Of a stretch of DNA of 64,000 nt, positions 49,363 through 59,504 are shown in pieces. The stretch covers positions 55,272,347 to 55,336,346 of the forward strand of contig NC_082598.1 of the NCBI RefSeq assembly GCF_030936135.1, given 5' to 3'. The stretch's first letter is position 1, and every line of letters starts with the position of its first letter. Below the pieces are notes generated by a model. It saw only the letters and a list, made by a program, of their open reading frames with translations. It searched no databases and was not told where the DNA came from. Source of the DNA: Gavia stellata (Eukaryota; Chordata; Aves; Gaviiformes; Gaviidae). The position numbers were made by a program, and so were the translations under genes.

Positions 49363-51186
49363 CTAAGAAAGAGCAACAATTAAGACCATGTTACTTCTCT
49401 TCAACAATTTTCCTCAACTTTGCACGTCAAATCAAATGACAGCATTGAGCAACCCCTAGTCTGTTAGGGTTCTCGCCACCCAACTCAAACAGTTAGCAAG
49501 CAGTTTACATACCACCACCAGCAATTGTTGCCTTAATGAGAGAATCCAATTCTTCATCTCCTCTAATTGCAAGCTGCAAGTGACGGGGAGTGATACGTTT
49601 CACCTTCAAGTCTTTGGATGCATTTCCTGCCAGCTCAAGAACCTGAGGACAAGACCATTTTTAAACAAAATTACACAAATCAAGTGAGACAAATGCACGG
49701 GCTGAGCTATTTTACTCTCTGTGTATGCTAAATACACTATTAGTAACACCAAGACAGCAAACAATGCCTCTTTTGAAAGGGTTCCTCCTTTGGAGCTCTG
49801 CATTTAGTTTTCCCCAAGAACAGAGAAGTATTTTACAGCAGATATGACAGGCTGTAATGGCACACTTTATAAAATACTTCACACTTTCATCTTTCCTGCA
49901 AGTCACAGTGATTTGATCTGCACAAAACGCAGAGCAAAAGGTCCCACGCATCTTTCATGGTCTCTTGATGATGCATACACTTGAAATGGCTCAAAGCCAG
50001 CCAAGAGTTCACAGCCCAGTCCAAACTGGCAAAATCCAGTAGGTTCTGGACATTATGCCATTTCAGACTTGACCAACTTGCTTGCGACCCTTGCAGGAGC
50101 TTTACCTCAGCTGTCAAGTACTCCAGGATTGCAGCGCTATACACAGCAGCTGTGGCTCCCACACGCCCATGGCTGGTAGTCCTAGACTTCAGGTGCCTGT
50201 GGATACGGCCAACAGGGAACTGGAAAATAACAGAAGCATGAATAGGCTGTGACAACAGAGACAGAAAAAGAAAGCCACTATTCTAAACCACATGCTGGGC
50301 AACAGAAGCCCTGTGGCAGAAGTACAGACTACATTTCAACACTTGAGAATCCAGCTAAGGACACTGTATGCCAAGTTCACATCAGCAGCTTCACAATTCT
50401 AACCACAAGCAGCAGCAACAGCCAAAAGGGAATTTTCTTCTCTCCTGCACAGATATGCAAAAGGTCTAAAAATAGTCAAGCCAGACATTAAGACACTCGA
50501 GGATCACACAGATCCTTACACCATCTGGACAAGAGACAGACGGCAGACTGTGCAGGTTTCACAAGGTACAACCAATCACGAGATGGAAGGCCAACCTGAC
50601 TTTCTGGGCCCATGCCTCAGGCCCTGCTCACCTGCAATCCAGCCCGCTGAGAACGGGACACTGCTTTGGTCTTGGTCTTTCCAGAGTCCTTCCCAGCTTT
50701 ACCACCAGCCTAGCAGAGAGAAGAGGCGTGCAAGAGCTGACGCACCGGCCGCTAGCGCCCCGCCCGGCGGCCCCCTCGGAGGCATCGTACCTGCGAGAGG
50801 CGGCGGCCGAGAGCCCGCGGAGCGGGAGGGCCCGCGGAGCGGCAGCGCCCCCCCGCGCATGCGCTCCCCTCCCCCGCCCTTCCCTCCCGCAGGGCGGCAC
50901 GCGCGACGCCAAGGCGCGTGCGCGCTGCCCGCTACACCTAGCGGCACAGGCCGCTCCCCGGGCGCATGCGCGGCCGCCACTCCCTCTCCCCGGCGGCACC
51001 AGCGCGCGTGCGACCCCCCCCACCCCCCGCCGGCAGGTAACGCGCCCACCGGCGCGCGCTGCCCGCGCTTCCCTCCCTCGCGCGCGCTCCCCCCTCAGCC
51101 CAACGGCCGCTTCACCTCGATCTCTGCCACCCCCGGCAGCGCGGCCGCCCGTCCCCGCCCAAGCGACCCCCGCAGCTCCTCACCAT
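49301..51186 (-). CDS. H2AZ1: H2AZ1, histone variant H2A.Z.1
   Basis: H2A.Z replaces H2A in nucleosomes at promoters and regulatory elements. SRCAP and p400 complexes load it. Minus-strand coding exons are 51184-51186, 50632-50709, 50106-50219, 49513-49642 and 49301-49362. They total 387 nt, giving 128 aa, the family length. The first coding exon is the ATG alone. Residues that separate H2A.Z.1 from H2A.Z.2 all point to Z.1: Thr in KTKAVSRS, Ser in [10 protein letters not shown] and final Val in GQQKTV. The acidic patch [10 protein letters not shown] and the N-tail acetylation lysines are present. One oddity is Thr where human has Ala in the tail (SGKTKTKAV instead of SGKAKTKAV). Introns, a polyA signal and a TATA/CCAAT CpG-island promoter fit a replication-independent variant gene. 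Confidence 0.98.
49513..49642 (-). CDS. H2AZ1: H2AZ1 coding exon 4
   Basis: 130 nt encoding [20 protein letters not shown], then [16 protein letters not shown] with the acidic patch. It ends one base into a Gly codon at gtatgt. Confidence 0.98.
50106..50219 (-). CDS. H2AZ1: H2AZ1 coding exon 3
   Basis: 114 nt, phase 0/0, encoding [20 protein letters not shown], then [15 protein letters not shown], the first part of the histone fold. The acceptor is ttccag and the donor gtaaag. Confidence 0.98.
50632..50709 (-). CDS. H2AZ1: H2AZ1 coding exon 2: N-terminal tail
   Basis: 78 nt, phase 0/0, encoding [20 protein letters not shown], then QRAGLQ. The Thr after GK is a substitution relative to human (Ala). 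The acceptor is ctgctag and the donor gtgagc. Confidence 0.97.
50855..50971. promoter_or_regulatory. H2AZ1: NRF1-type motif cluster in H2AZ1 intron 1
   Basis: Two perfect GCGCATGCGC palindromes at 50855-50864 and 50962-50971. A near match, GGCGCGTGCGCGC, lies between them, and another GCGCGTGCG lies near 51002. Binding is inferred. Confidence 0.55.
51184..51186 (-). CDS. H2AZ1: H2AZ1 coding exon 1 (initiator codon only)
   Basis: ATG followed directly by donor gtgagg, preceded by a short 5'UTR. The rest of the protein begins in phase 0 at the exon ending 50709, which fixes this ATG. Confidence 0.9.
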
Positions 51187-51318
51187 CGCGAACCGGACCG
51201 CCGCGCAGGGGCAGACAGAGGAAGAGAGCGTCCCGCACGCACGGAGCCCGGGTGACAACACCGACCTGTCCCAACCCGCCGCGATTCAAACTGCGTCCGC
51301 TCCCGCCTTCCCCCGGCC

Positions 51319-51325
51319 CTTTATA
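51319..51325 (-). promoter_or_regulatory. H2AZ1: H2AZ1 TATA box
   Basis: The minus strand reads TATAAAG in a GC-rich setting, about 135 bases upstream of the ATG. It predicts a start near 51290 and a 5'UTR of about 100 bases. The human gene also has a TATA element. Confidence 0.75.
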
Positions 51326-51370
51326 ACCGCCGAACGTGCCTGCATCCGGGAACCCCAGCCTCGCCCCTAG

Positions 51371-51419
51371 CCAATGGCTGCGGGCGGGGGCGGGCCGCTC
51401 TCCCCCAGCGACAACCAAT
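51371..51419. promoter_or_regulatory. H2AZ1: Paired CCAAT (NF-Y) boxes of H2AZ1
   Basis: Two CCAATGG motifs on the + strand (CCAAT at 51371-51375 and 51415-51419), 44 bases apart. They lie about 50 and 95 bases upstream of the TATA box. The arrangement is typical of NF-Y-driven histone variant promoters. Confidence 0.7.
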
Positions 51420-52320
51420 GGCGGGGCGGGGCGGTGCCGGCCTCGCGATGCGGAGTGCGGTAGAGCTTCGCCCCTATTTAAAGGGACAGGCGCGGGGGCG
51501 GGGGGGGTGCGGCACCGGTGACGGCCCGGGAGAGCGGCGGGGCGGCGGGTGCTGAGTCTCGGGCGACGGGGGCTCCGCCTGCCCCGGCTGTGGGGGCCGC
51601 CTTCTGCCCCGGCGCCGCCGGCCAACGCCAGGGCTCCCGCCTGGTGTCCCCTGGTCGAGCTGCCCGGCCCGGAGCCCCCTCAGGCCTCCTTCCGTCCTCC
51701 GCCGTTATTTCAGGGGGACGGAGGGGCACTACCCGCACGTCCCGGCCCGGGGACGCGCTCCCGCGGCGCCGGTGCTGCCTGGGGTGGCGCGGGGCGCCAG
51801 GCGGGTCCGGCCGCCCGCGATCAGGGCGGGCTTTCGGGCGTGCCGGCTGCTGCCTGGCGGGGGAGTCGCTTCAGGAGTCCGCGATAGCGGGTCTCACCCT
51901 CCGATAGCGAAAGTCTGACTGAAATAAACAAAAAAAAAATAGAAACCAAGCGTACCTGGAGCGGGCTGGGAGCCGAAACTGCTGCCCGAGGGGCAGCCGC
52001 CCGGTCGTCCCCTCAGGCCGCGGGCGGCCCTGCCCGCAGGCCGCGGTGTCGGCCCTCCGTCCGCCGCACGCCGCTGCGCGGCCGCCCGGCCCCCGCCCGC
52101 CGCCCCGCAAACCGAGGCGTGAGGGCCGGGTCCTGCAGGCCCACCCCCCGCCGGGGCCTTCTGGGGAGAGAGAGACCCGGCTGCCCCTTCAGGGAAACGC
52201 AGCGAGGGCCGCCGCGGCGCGGGCAGGGGATGGGGTGTTGCGGCTCGTTGGGATCACCGGCCCGAGAGGTGGTTGCCAGAAGTCACCGGGAGCCCCAGCT
52301 CGTTTATTGAGGGTTATTTA

Positions 52321-52807
52321 TTGCCAGGTTCCGTGCCTGTACCCAACCTAGCTCTGCCTCCCCTTTTACTCAAGTTGCTCACACCGCCGGTTGAAGCCTT
52401 CTCCAATAAAGTTAATTGACTTAGTGTACAAAGCACCCAGAAGCAGCCTGAAGGAGATTATGTCCTGGGCTGATGAGGAGCTATTACACTGCATTAGCGA
52501 AGACGTGAGGCCACCCAGTGCCATTTGAATAAGGATGAAGTCGCATCTGCTTTTCGTGATGCTGGGGGTGGGGTGGGGAAGTGCCAGCAAGGCTAACAAC
52601 TCCAGACACGTGCACTGTTTTTTATTTTTACCTCCATCTTACGCAAGAGACACGTGATGACCAACGGTAACCCTGCCTCAGACCCATTTGTTTCACTGGA
52701 TATTTAACAAACTGTGGTTAAAAACGTTTCGTCGTGAATTTGGTTCCAAGTGTAATATTTAATTAATGCAGTGCAGGTGTTCTCAGCTTGGGCACTTCAA
52801 ATCCCTG
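52321..52807. other. Intergenic, no feature seen
   Basis: Sequence between the CpG island and the CR1 fragment. Nothing gene-like was recognised. Confidence 0.5.
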
Positions 52808-52975
52808 CCTGTATGTGGAGTCACCGTCACTGGAGGTGTTCAAGGAACGTGTGGACGTGGCACTGTGAGACATGGTTTAGTGGGCATGGTGGTGTTGGGT
52901 TGATGGTTGGACTTGATGATCTTGCAGGTCTTTTCCAACCTTCATGATTCTGTGATTCTATGATTCTGTGATTCT
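52808..52975 (+). mobile_element. CR1 LINE, truncated 3' end
   Basis: Matches the avian CR1 3' terminus as I remember it: 'tcactggaggtgttcaagga', then 'gacatggtttagtgggcatg', then 'ttggacttgatgatcttgca' and 'ggtcttttccaacct'. It ends with about four TGATTCTR octamers at 52945-52975, the hallmark CR1 tail instead of poly(A). It is severely 5'-truncated, as most copies are, and it has no coding capacity. Confidence 0.92.
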
Positions 52976-55900
52976 TACCCCCATTTTTTTTTCCCAGGTG
53001 CCATTTTCAGTACAGCATCATTATTTCTACTTCAGAAAAAAGCAGCCTAGCCATTTAACCTCAGAGCTTAGCTGGGGGTGTTCTCAGATAATCCACCTCC
53101 TTCAACTCCAAGAAAGTAACGATTCATTGTGCTCTTACAGAACATCATAAATCTCTGCTATCTGAGAGATACCCCATTCATCTGTGAGTATGCAATGAGC
53201 TCAGGGAGAAACCCTGGCCCTTCAATGGCTGAATAGCTCTTTAGAGGGAAGACTAGCTCGATCAGTCATGCACTTTACCAATCTAATCACAAACCCACCA
53301 CTTTAGTAGGCGTTAAGGTATGTATTTCCTTTACCTTGATATCAAAGGGTCCCAAGCATGATGACTACTCTTACAGACAGATGTTTAATGGTAGATAGAG
53401 CTGAGAGCATAAAGTTGTCGTGAGGATAGTCTCCTCGACGTAACTTTTCACTTTCTTCAGGTCTATATCAAGTGAAATACTCAGAGCTCTAAGATAGGAG
53501 GGTACGTGCTGATCCCTAGAGCTCCACTTCAAGGTCTTTCCAGCTGTTCACCGAAATAGTAAATATTTAAAACTTTGTGGCTTTTCCGCTCCTACGGCTG
53601 ACCCCAAATACTTGGTCCCCTGGTTACAAAGGACTCTTTGCTTGAGCCTCCAGACAGCCCAAGGCCATATCCTCAAAGCCTTCAACACCCATGTTCCAGT
53701 TTGGGCATTTTGTGCTAGCTGCTACCGCTTCAGGGTGGGGAGACCTACTTCCAGGCACACACACGGAGAGGCAGGACCGAATTGGGAGCAGACACTCCTA
53801 CATGCAGGAATCTGCGGTTTGTTTTTATGTAACTGTCTGGTGCCTCTGTCTATTTGAAGCATTAGTTGTTTATGCTCTCCTTCAGCAAGCAAGAAGATAA
53901 GAGGGTTTGGGTTTTGTTTTTTTTTTTTTTAAGTTTAAAAACAAACCAAGATTTTACAGAAGCCTGCAGAAGTTAAGATTTCATTCAACTTGCTATTTTA
54001 AAAATTATTTCTATCCAAAGTGCCTACAGCAAGGATCCATTTGCCCTTTTCCTTACAGGGAAGTGAAGCCAAGTTGCAGGCCGTAAGACCCTCTGGGAAC
54101 AGCATTCAAGATGTAGGAGGAGAAAAATTGATTTTTTCTTCCTGGTTTCTGTCCACAGAAGTGCTAGGAAGCGGAACAAAAAGGCCTCCTACCAGATGGA
54201 GATAATTCCTGCCACAGACGTTCCCTGCTTCCCACATGGGGTTTCCCAACGGCTCTCTTTGGCTGCACGGTTTCAGCCGCTCGGGACTCCTTACGGCTGG
54301 GATTACGCAGGCAAGGCAGTCTCATGCTGAAGGTTAAGATAACGCAAGGGTGTCTATTTACCAAAGAGATCAGGTTAGGGACATGTCAGGCAGAGTACAT
54401 GGAACTAGCGTCAGATCACCCTATGCTAGCTAACAAGCCTCCCTAACAAGCACAGCCTGAACTTCAACACCCCCCCCCCCCCCCCCCCCCGATATTTAAA
54501 CTGAGAAATTAAAACTAATTTAGGTACACCAGGAACAACCGCAAAGCAACTTCAGACACAAGTTGTGAGCACAAATAACTCAACCACCTCCATCTTCCTA
54601 ATGAAACCAGTACCCCAAGCCTACCACCCCAAGTATCTTATCCAGTTTTTATAATGTAACTACCTCACGGGGGAGAAGGAAGATATGCTTCAAGGTGGGC
54701 AGAGCAGAGTAATTGGCTTTTATTGGTCTAATTAACATTAATAGGTCCCTTTAAGAAGGTGAAAAATGCCTCTAAAAGGAAAGGTTATGGGGAATCTGGT
54801 GAGGAAAGATGCAGTTGGTCTAGAAAGGGAGTTGCTGATAGTTGGGTTTGTGTAATGGTATTCATGCCCTGTCGTCTCAGTGGTGAGGTGTGCTTGGCTA
54901 TCTTTTTATCTCTGAAGGCCACAGCAGTGAAGGGCTTTGCATCATTTACCCAGCCCTTGTGCCACTGCTTTATTAGTATTAAGTTCTTCTGATGCTTCTC
55001 ATGACAGGATGTTGTATTTGTACTAAACCATTGTCTGCGTTAGGTATCCTGTGACTGACCTCCTTTTGTTGCAGTACGTTATGTGCAATCCAACAGACAG
55101 GCTGCTGATACGGTGTCTTGGCCCGCAGGTGCTTCACACCTACCCTGTGAAGCTGGATGGCTTTGCCGGTGGTACGCCTGCCAGCTCTGACTGAGCGCTG
55201 TGCCCTGCCGTAGCAGGCTTTGTGCAGGTCCTTGCTGGGAGGCAGTCAGCCTTGCAGGGTGAGCTACCGGGTAAAGATTACCTCCCCTTTGGAGACAGAG
55301 TTGTAGCTGAGGGACGTTCAGTCACCCAGCTACCTTCTCAGAGCACATTTTTCAACGTGTCTTAGGAGAATTGGGCTGTAGTGCCACTTTCCTTTCTACT
55401 CTGTCTGCTACTTAATATGATTTCCTTGGAGACTAACGCTCATTTTCACTCACCTGCAAAACATGGACACTCTCTAAAGCGGAGACCACTTCTCACCCCT
55501 CACTAACTACTAAGCTATGAACACGGTATTCTTTGGACTCTCTCTTGAATTCGTTTCTTGCAGGGTTTTAGTTTCTGCAGAAGTGGTGGAGGTCATCTTC
55601 ATTAGTAGACTAACGAATGAAGCGCTCCCAGAAAGCTCTTTGTATCACATTCCCCAGGGAATCCTGCAATTTCTGCATCCTGAACGAGTTTATGTGGAAG
55701 ATACATGCCTAGGTGCTCAGCCCTGCTGTGGTATTCCTGCGGTACAAATTTTAACATCTGGGGAACTTCAAAGCCACCCAGGGGAAGGCATTTGGGGAAT
55801 TAATTTTTTAGGTGACAGCTAAGCAGAGGCAGCTTAGTTTTTAGCATAGTTATTAGTCAGAGGTTTTAGTATGCCTAACTTTGACCTAACTCCACCTTAG

Positions 55901-58900
55901 GGGAGTGATTAAGTTTGTTGTGTTTTTTTTTTTTTTTAAAGTTTGTAACCACTGCTTACATTCATTTAGGTTCTATTTTTGTGCTGAGATCAATTATAAT
56001 ACGGCTTGTATTTGCCCCTGGGGTCCTCCCCCCTTGCAGAGGGCTTCCCTGCTGCCCTTTTGCAGGACATCTATCAAATAACAGGGTTCTGCTCTGTTGG
56101 GTCTCCCTGCTGGCTGCTGAATTTGGGTTCAGAAAGATCACATCCTCTCCGGTTGCACTGTTGTGTTGTGTGTGGTGATGAATGCATGCAACTGTTTGGT
56201 TTAACAGATACATTTATTAATCTGGTATCTGGAAACAGCTTTGCACATCTCCGTAATAGATCTGCGGATAACACTTGCATATTGATTTCAGAGAGACTTG
56301 AACTCCCCTTTTATCTACGCTGGTGTTCGTTGTACAGTCTTGTATCTGCTATTAATAGTGTCATAATGACTAGTCTGAATAGATTTTTATCTTGTTCTTG
56401 TTTAGCCAGCTGTGAAAGGAAGCTATAGGTAGTTAGGCAAAATGAAATGAGCATCTGTCAGAGAGGGTGTCAGCCAGAAGTCCTTACCCTCATCCCTCCC
56501 ATTGTCTTACACAGAAACTTATCCTCCCCCATTCCCTTTTTGTTGCTGTGTGCCTTGGTCCTCCCTGTTACCCATATTTGAGCTCCATTCAGTGTAGTAA
56601 CTGAAGTAATATTTACACTATATTTTGTGTTGTGCTATAAAGCCATATACGAGTACCTACTCCAACTGTGTTCAAGTTGAGGAACTCTCAGGGTGGATCT
56701 AATTTGCCCTGTGACACGTGTGCCCAGGGGACATTGTAATTAAATATGCTTGAACCAGTTGCAGCAATTTGGTTATATCCATTTCTTTTCTTAATAAAGC
56801 AACATGGAAAATCTTTTTTGAGCTATCGCTTCTTGTTGTTTAATCCACTATCACTCCTAGACAAAGCCAACATTGTAAACAGTCTGCGCCTGAGGTGGTA
56901 AAGTCAACGTGTTTGGTTTGAAGTGGCAGTGTGCTATGAGCATGTCTTGTTTTGGTTCATTATTTCAGTAATATGTAGTATATAATTCTTTCAATAATTG
57001 TATGTTTCTTCAGTCAGTCTGCTTACTAAAAGATTTAAGTTAATTTGGAACAAAGAGCAAATGAGAAAGGGTGAACGCAGTGTTTCACATCTGGCTTTCA
57101 GTGCAATCCTTTGAGAAGAAAAGAAAATCCTTTCTCTTCTCTGTGGGACTTCAGTCTAGTCATCAGCTCTCCCAAACAGTGACTTTGTCCTATTAACTCT
57201 TTACACTCACAGCCACCCGTTCTTCTAGCACTTGACATCCACCTTTCAGTTGAAGTGAAGAATCTGCATGCTTCTAGCCCTGACCACACCAATGCAGCAA
57301 GGAGGAAAAGAGAAATCCTTTATGTGAAAAAGAAATGAGAGGAAAATTGTCTTTTCCTGAACGTGGCTGGTTCCAGGTTTTCAATCAAAATGCTCCTTTG
57401 TAGGAGCTGCAAATGGTTCTTTACAAATTATTCTGTGAAGATGAAAGGGAAAATAGAAATGCCATCTGCCCCTTGGAAAAGCAGGGAGAAAGTTCACTGG
57501 AGCGCTTGTCCTTTCCTTGCCAAAGTTGTTGCAGGTAGAAGGGATCCGATTCTTCTTTGTTGGTGGGAGGCAGCTACTACAGCCATCATCTGTTTCTAGA
57601 GTAACAACCCGGTTTACTTCCTCGTGGTGTAAGTTGGTTTTTGTAGAGAATTAACTCAAGCTCACAGCTGAAATGAGACCCTGAACCAGACCTGGCTTGT
57701 GACACAGACGGCATAGCCCTCACTGCATTATGAGTAATTAATAATAACGTTCTCATTTTTAGTTACCTGCAACAAATAACTGTAAGCCCCAGGGTCTGTT
57801 TTACACCGAGAAAAGTACTGATTTCATGGAGGTAGATGAGGTGTCAGTATGAATATAACTATTACCGATATGCCTTTACTAGCAATGATAAGAATAACTC
57901 ACGAGCTCACTTCTGCCAAAATTTGGGACCTGCAGCTATAGGGTGGTTCATTCCCAAGAAGGATGATTCCCTGAGAGGTGATTTTTCTTTATCTTTAAAT
58001 TCTAATAATTGTAGCTAAAAAAAAAAAAAAAAGAAGGGTAAGTGGGTGTTACACTCCTCGCGTTATTTCATCTCTTCTTTGCTGCAGTGAAGGTCCTTCT
58101 GCTCTGGATTCGTTTTAGAAATTTCTGAGTTATTTTAGTTTCCTTAATGCAGAGGTTTGTACTTGGAAGCAATTGATCCTGCAGTATGACTATTAATGTC
58201 CAATTAAATATGATACATTGTGAAAATGGTTTCACACTTCGACAAGGGGCAGAAAGATGGATTGTTTCAACTGTAACAGGGCTGTGACTGAGCAAATTAA
58301 ATTGGCCCAGTGGTGGCAGCATAACACAAGAAATAAAATACAAAAGGGTGAAGGGTTTCCTCCTCAGTACAGTTTTTAGGCTGAGTCATCACTGCCAAAG
58401 AGCTATCCTTGTTCTTTGGGGGTGGGGTTGCCTTTAAAACCAAAGCACAACACTTACCTTACTGTAAAATTGGAAAGAAAAAAAGTTTTATTTTTTACTG
58501 TCAGGCAACAGGCAAGGTCAGCACTTCACACGAGATGGACCGTGTCTGACAGCCACCCAGTTAAGAGCCTCTGCTAGGACTTCAGAGCAGGAAAGGTAGC
58601 ATGCATTAGGGATCTTGTGTTAAAAACAGATATTTTCTTAGATGTGAAGGCAAAACAGAATTTAGTGTCTGAAAGTCACTAGATGGAGTTACTGCAGATG
58701 CATAGAGGCATAATTATACAGCTATAAAATGACCGCCTTTAACAAGGAAGCTCTTTTCTAGCTTAAAAAAAAAAAGAAACACCATCCTGTCAAATTTAGT
58801 GGGGTTTTTGTATGTTCTGATAGTTTCCTGATTATACATCATTGCACCTTTTCTAATTTTCTCACCTGAGGCTGGGCCTGCATGTTCTTGCATTTGTCCA

Positions 58901-59381
58901 AAACCTGACAAATCAGACCCCACGTCCCCGTGGAGGCCATGCAATTGAAATAACAAGATAGTGAACATTTGCAGCAGTGGGTAACGTTATCACTGTTTCT
59001 GAAGCACTTTCCTTCTCATGCGAAAAGCAGAAAGAAAAAAACTTCGTCGAGTTTGTCAAATACAACGATTTACTGGTGAGGGCTTGCAATACTTGGGAGC
59101 AGTCTGAAGGAAGAGAAGTATTCAGCACGGAGAGAGTTAAAGATCAACAGTTTGAAAGGGTTTCAGCAGGAGCATCATCTTCTTTTCTGTGACTCTGCGA
59201 GGGGATGTGTATCCATCCCTCTTATCTTAGTGAAGCAGCTGGGCTACTGCTACCATAAATCAGGAGCAAAACTAAGGGATGGTGATGGGGAAGACTTACG
59301 GCAGGGCGGTGGCAGTGCCTGGCGAGATGGGGAGCAGACCGGCTTAAAATGAGGCACTCAGACCTCCTGTGGGAGGGAGAG
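52976..59381. other. Intergenic region, H2AZ1 to the Sel1-repeat gene
   Basis: About 6.4 kb without a recognisable gene. It contains T-rich runs (near 53917 and 55921), a C21 run at 54470-54490 and an A-rich run near 58018. DDIT4L, which I recall follows H2AZ1 in human, was not found here. Confidence 0.55.
54470..54490 (+). repeat. Poly(C) run of 21
   Basis: Uninterrupted C21 in otherwise balanced intergenic DNA. The length should be treated as approximate. Confidence 0.9.
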
Positions 59382-59504
59382 ATGGCGGACACGAAGCCTG
59401 CAGTGCGGCGGCGACTGGAGGGAAGGGGCAGTGCCGATACCTGCCGGGAAAATCCTTCTCCAGGGGGTGGGAAAGCCCTTGGCTCGGCATGGAGCAGGTG
59501 GGAG
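59382..59504 (+). CDS. Sel1-repeat gene, putative first coding exon
   Basis: ATG in a gatggcggac context, 41 codons, Arg-rich near the start, donor gtaagt in phase 0 that matches the next exon. There is moderate CpG density but no clear island. It could still be a chance open frame. Confidence 0.5.

Larger units (their letters stand above)
50700..52320. promoter_or_regulatory. H2AZ1: CpG island, H2AZ1 promoter and upstream flank
   Basis: A dense CpG stretch covering H2AZ1 intron 1, exon 1 and about 1.1 kb upstream. It holds the TATA and CCAAT elements and several NRF1-type motifs in intron 1. Its length beyond the promoter could reflect a divergent noncoding start, which sequence alone cannot show. 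Confidence 0.85.

Noticed and set aside
50550-51326. 258-codon + strand frame across H2AZ1 intron 1
   Set aside because: It overlaps H2AZ1 exon 2 on the other strand and is low-complexity Pro/Arg/Ala sequence with no recognisable domain.
51518-51907. 129-codon + strand frame upstream of H2AZ1
   Set aside because: CpG-island composition, overlapping frames and no domain. It was kept only as a possible noncoding divergent transcript region.
55517-55822. 101-codon + strand frame in intergenic DNA
   Set aside because: No family resemblance, no splice context and no support for expression.
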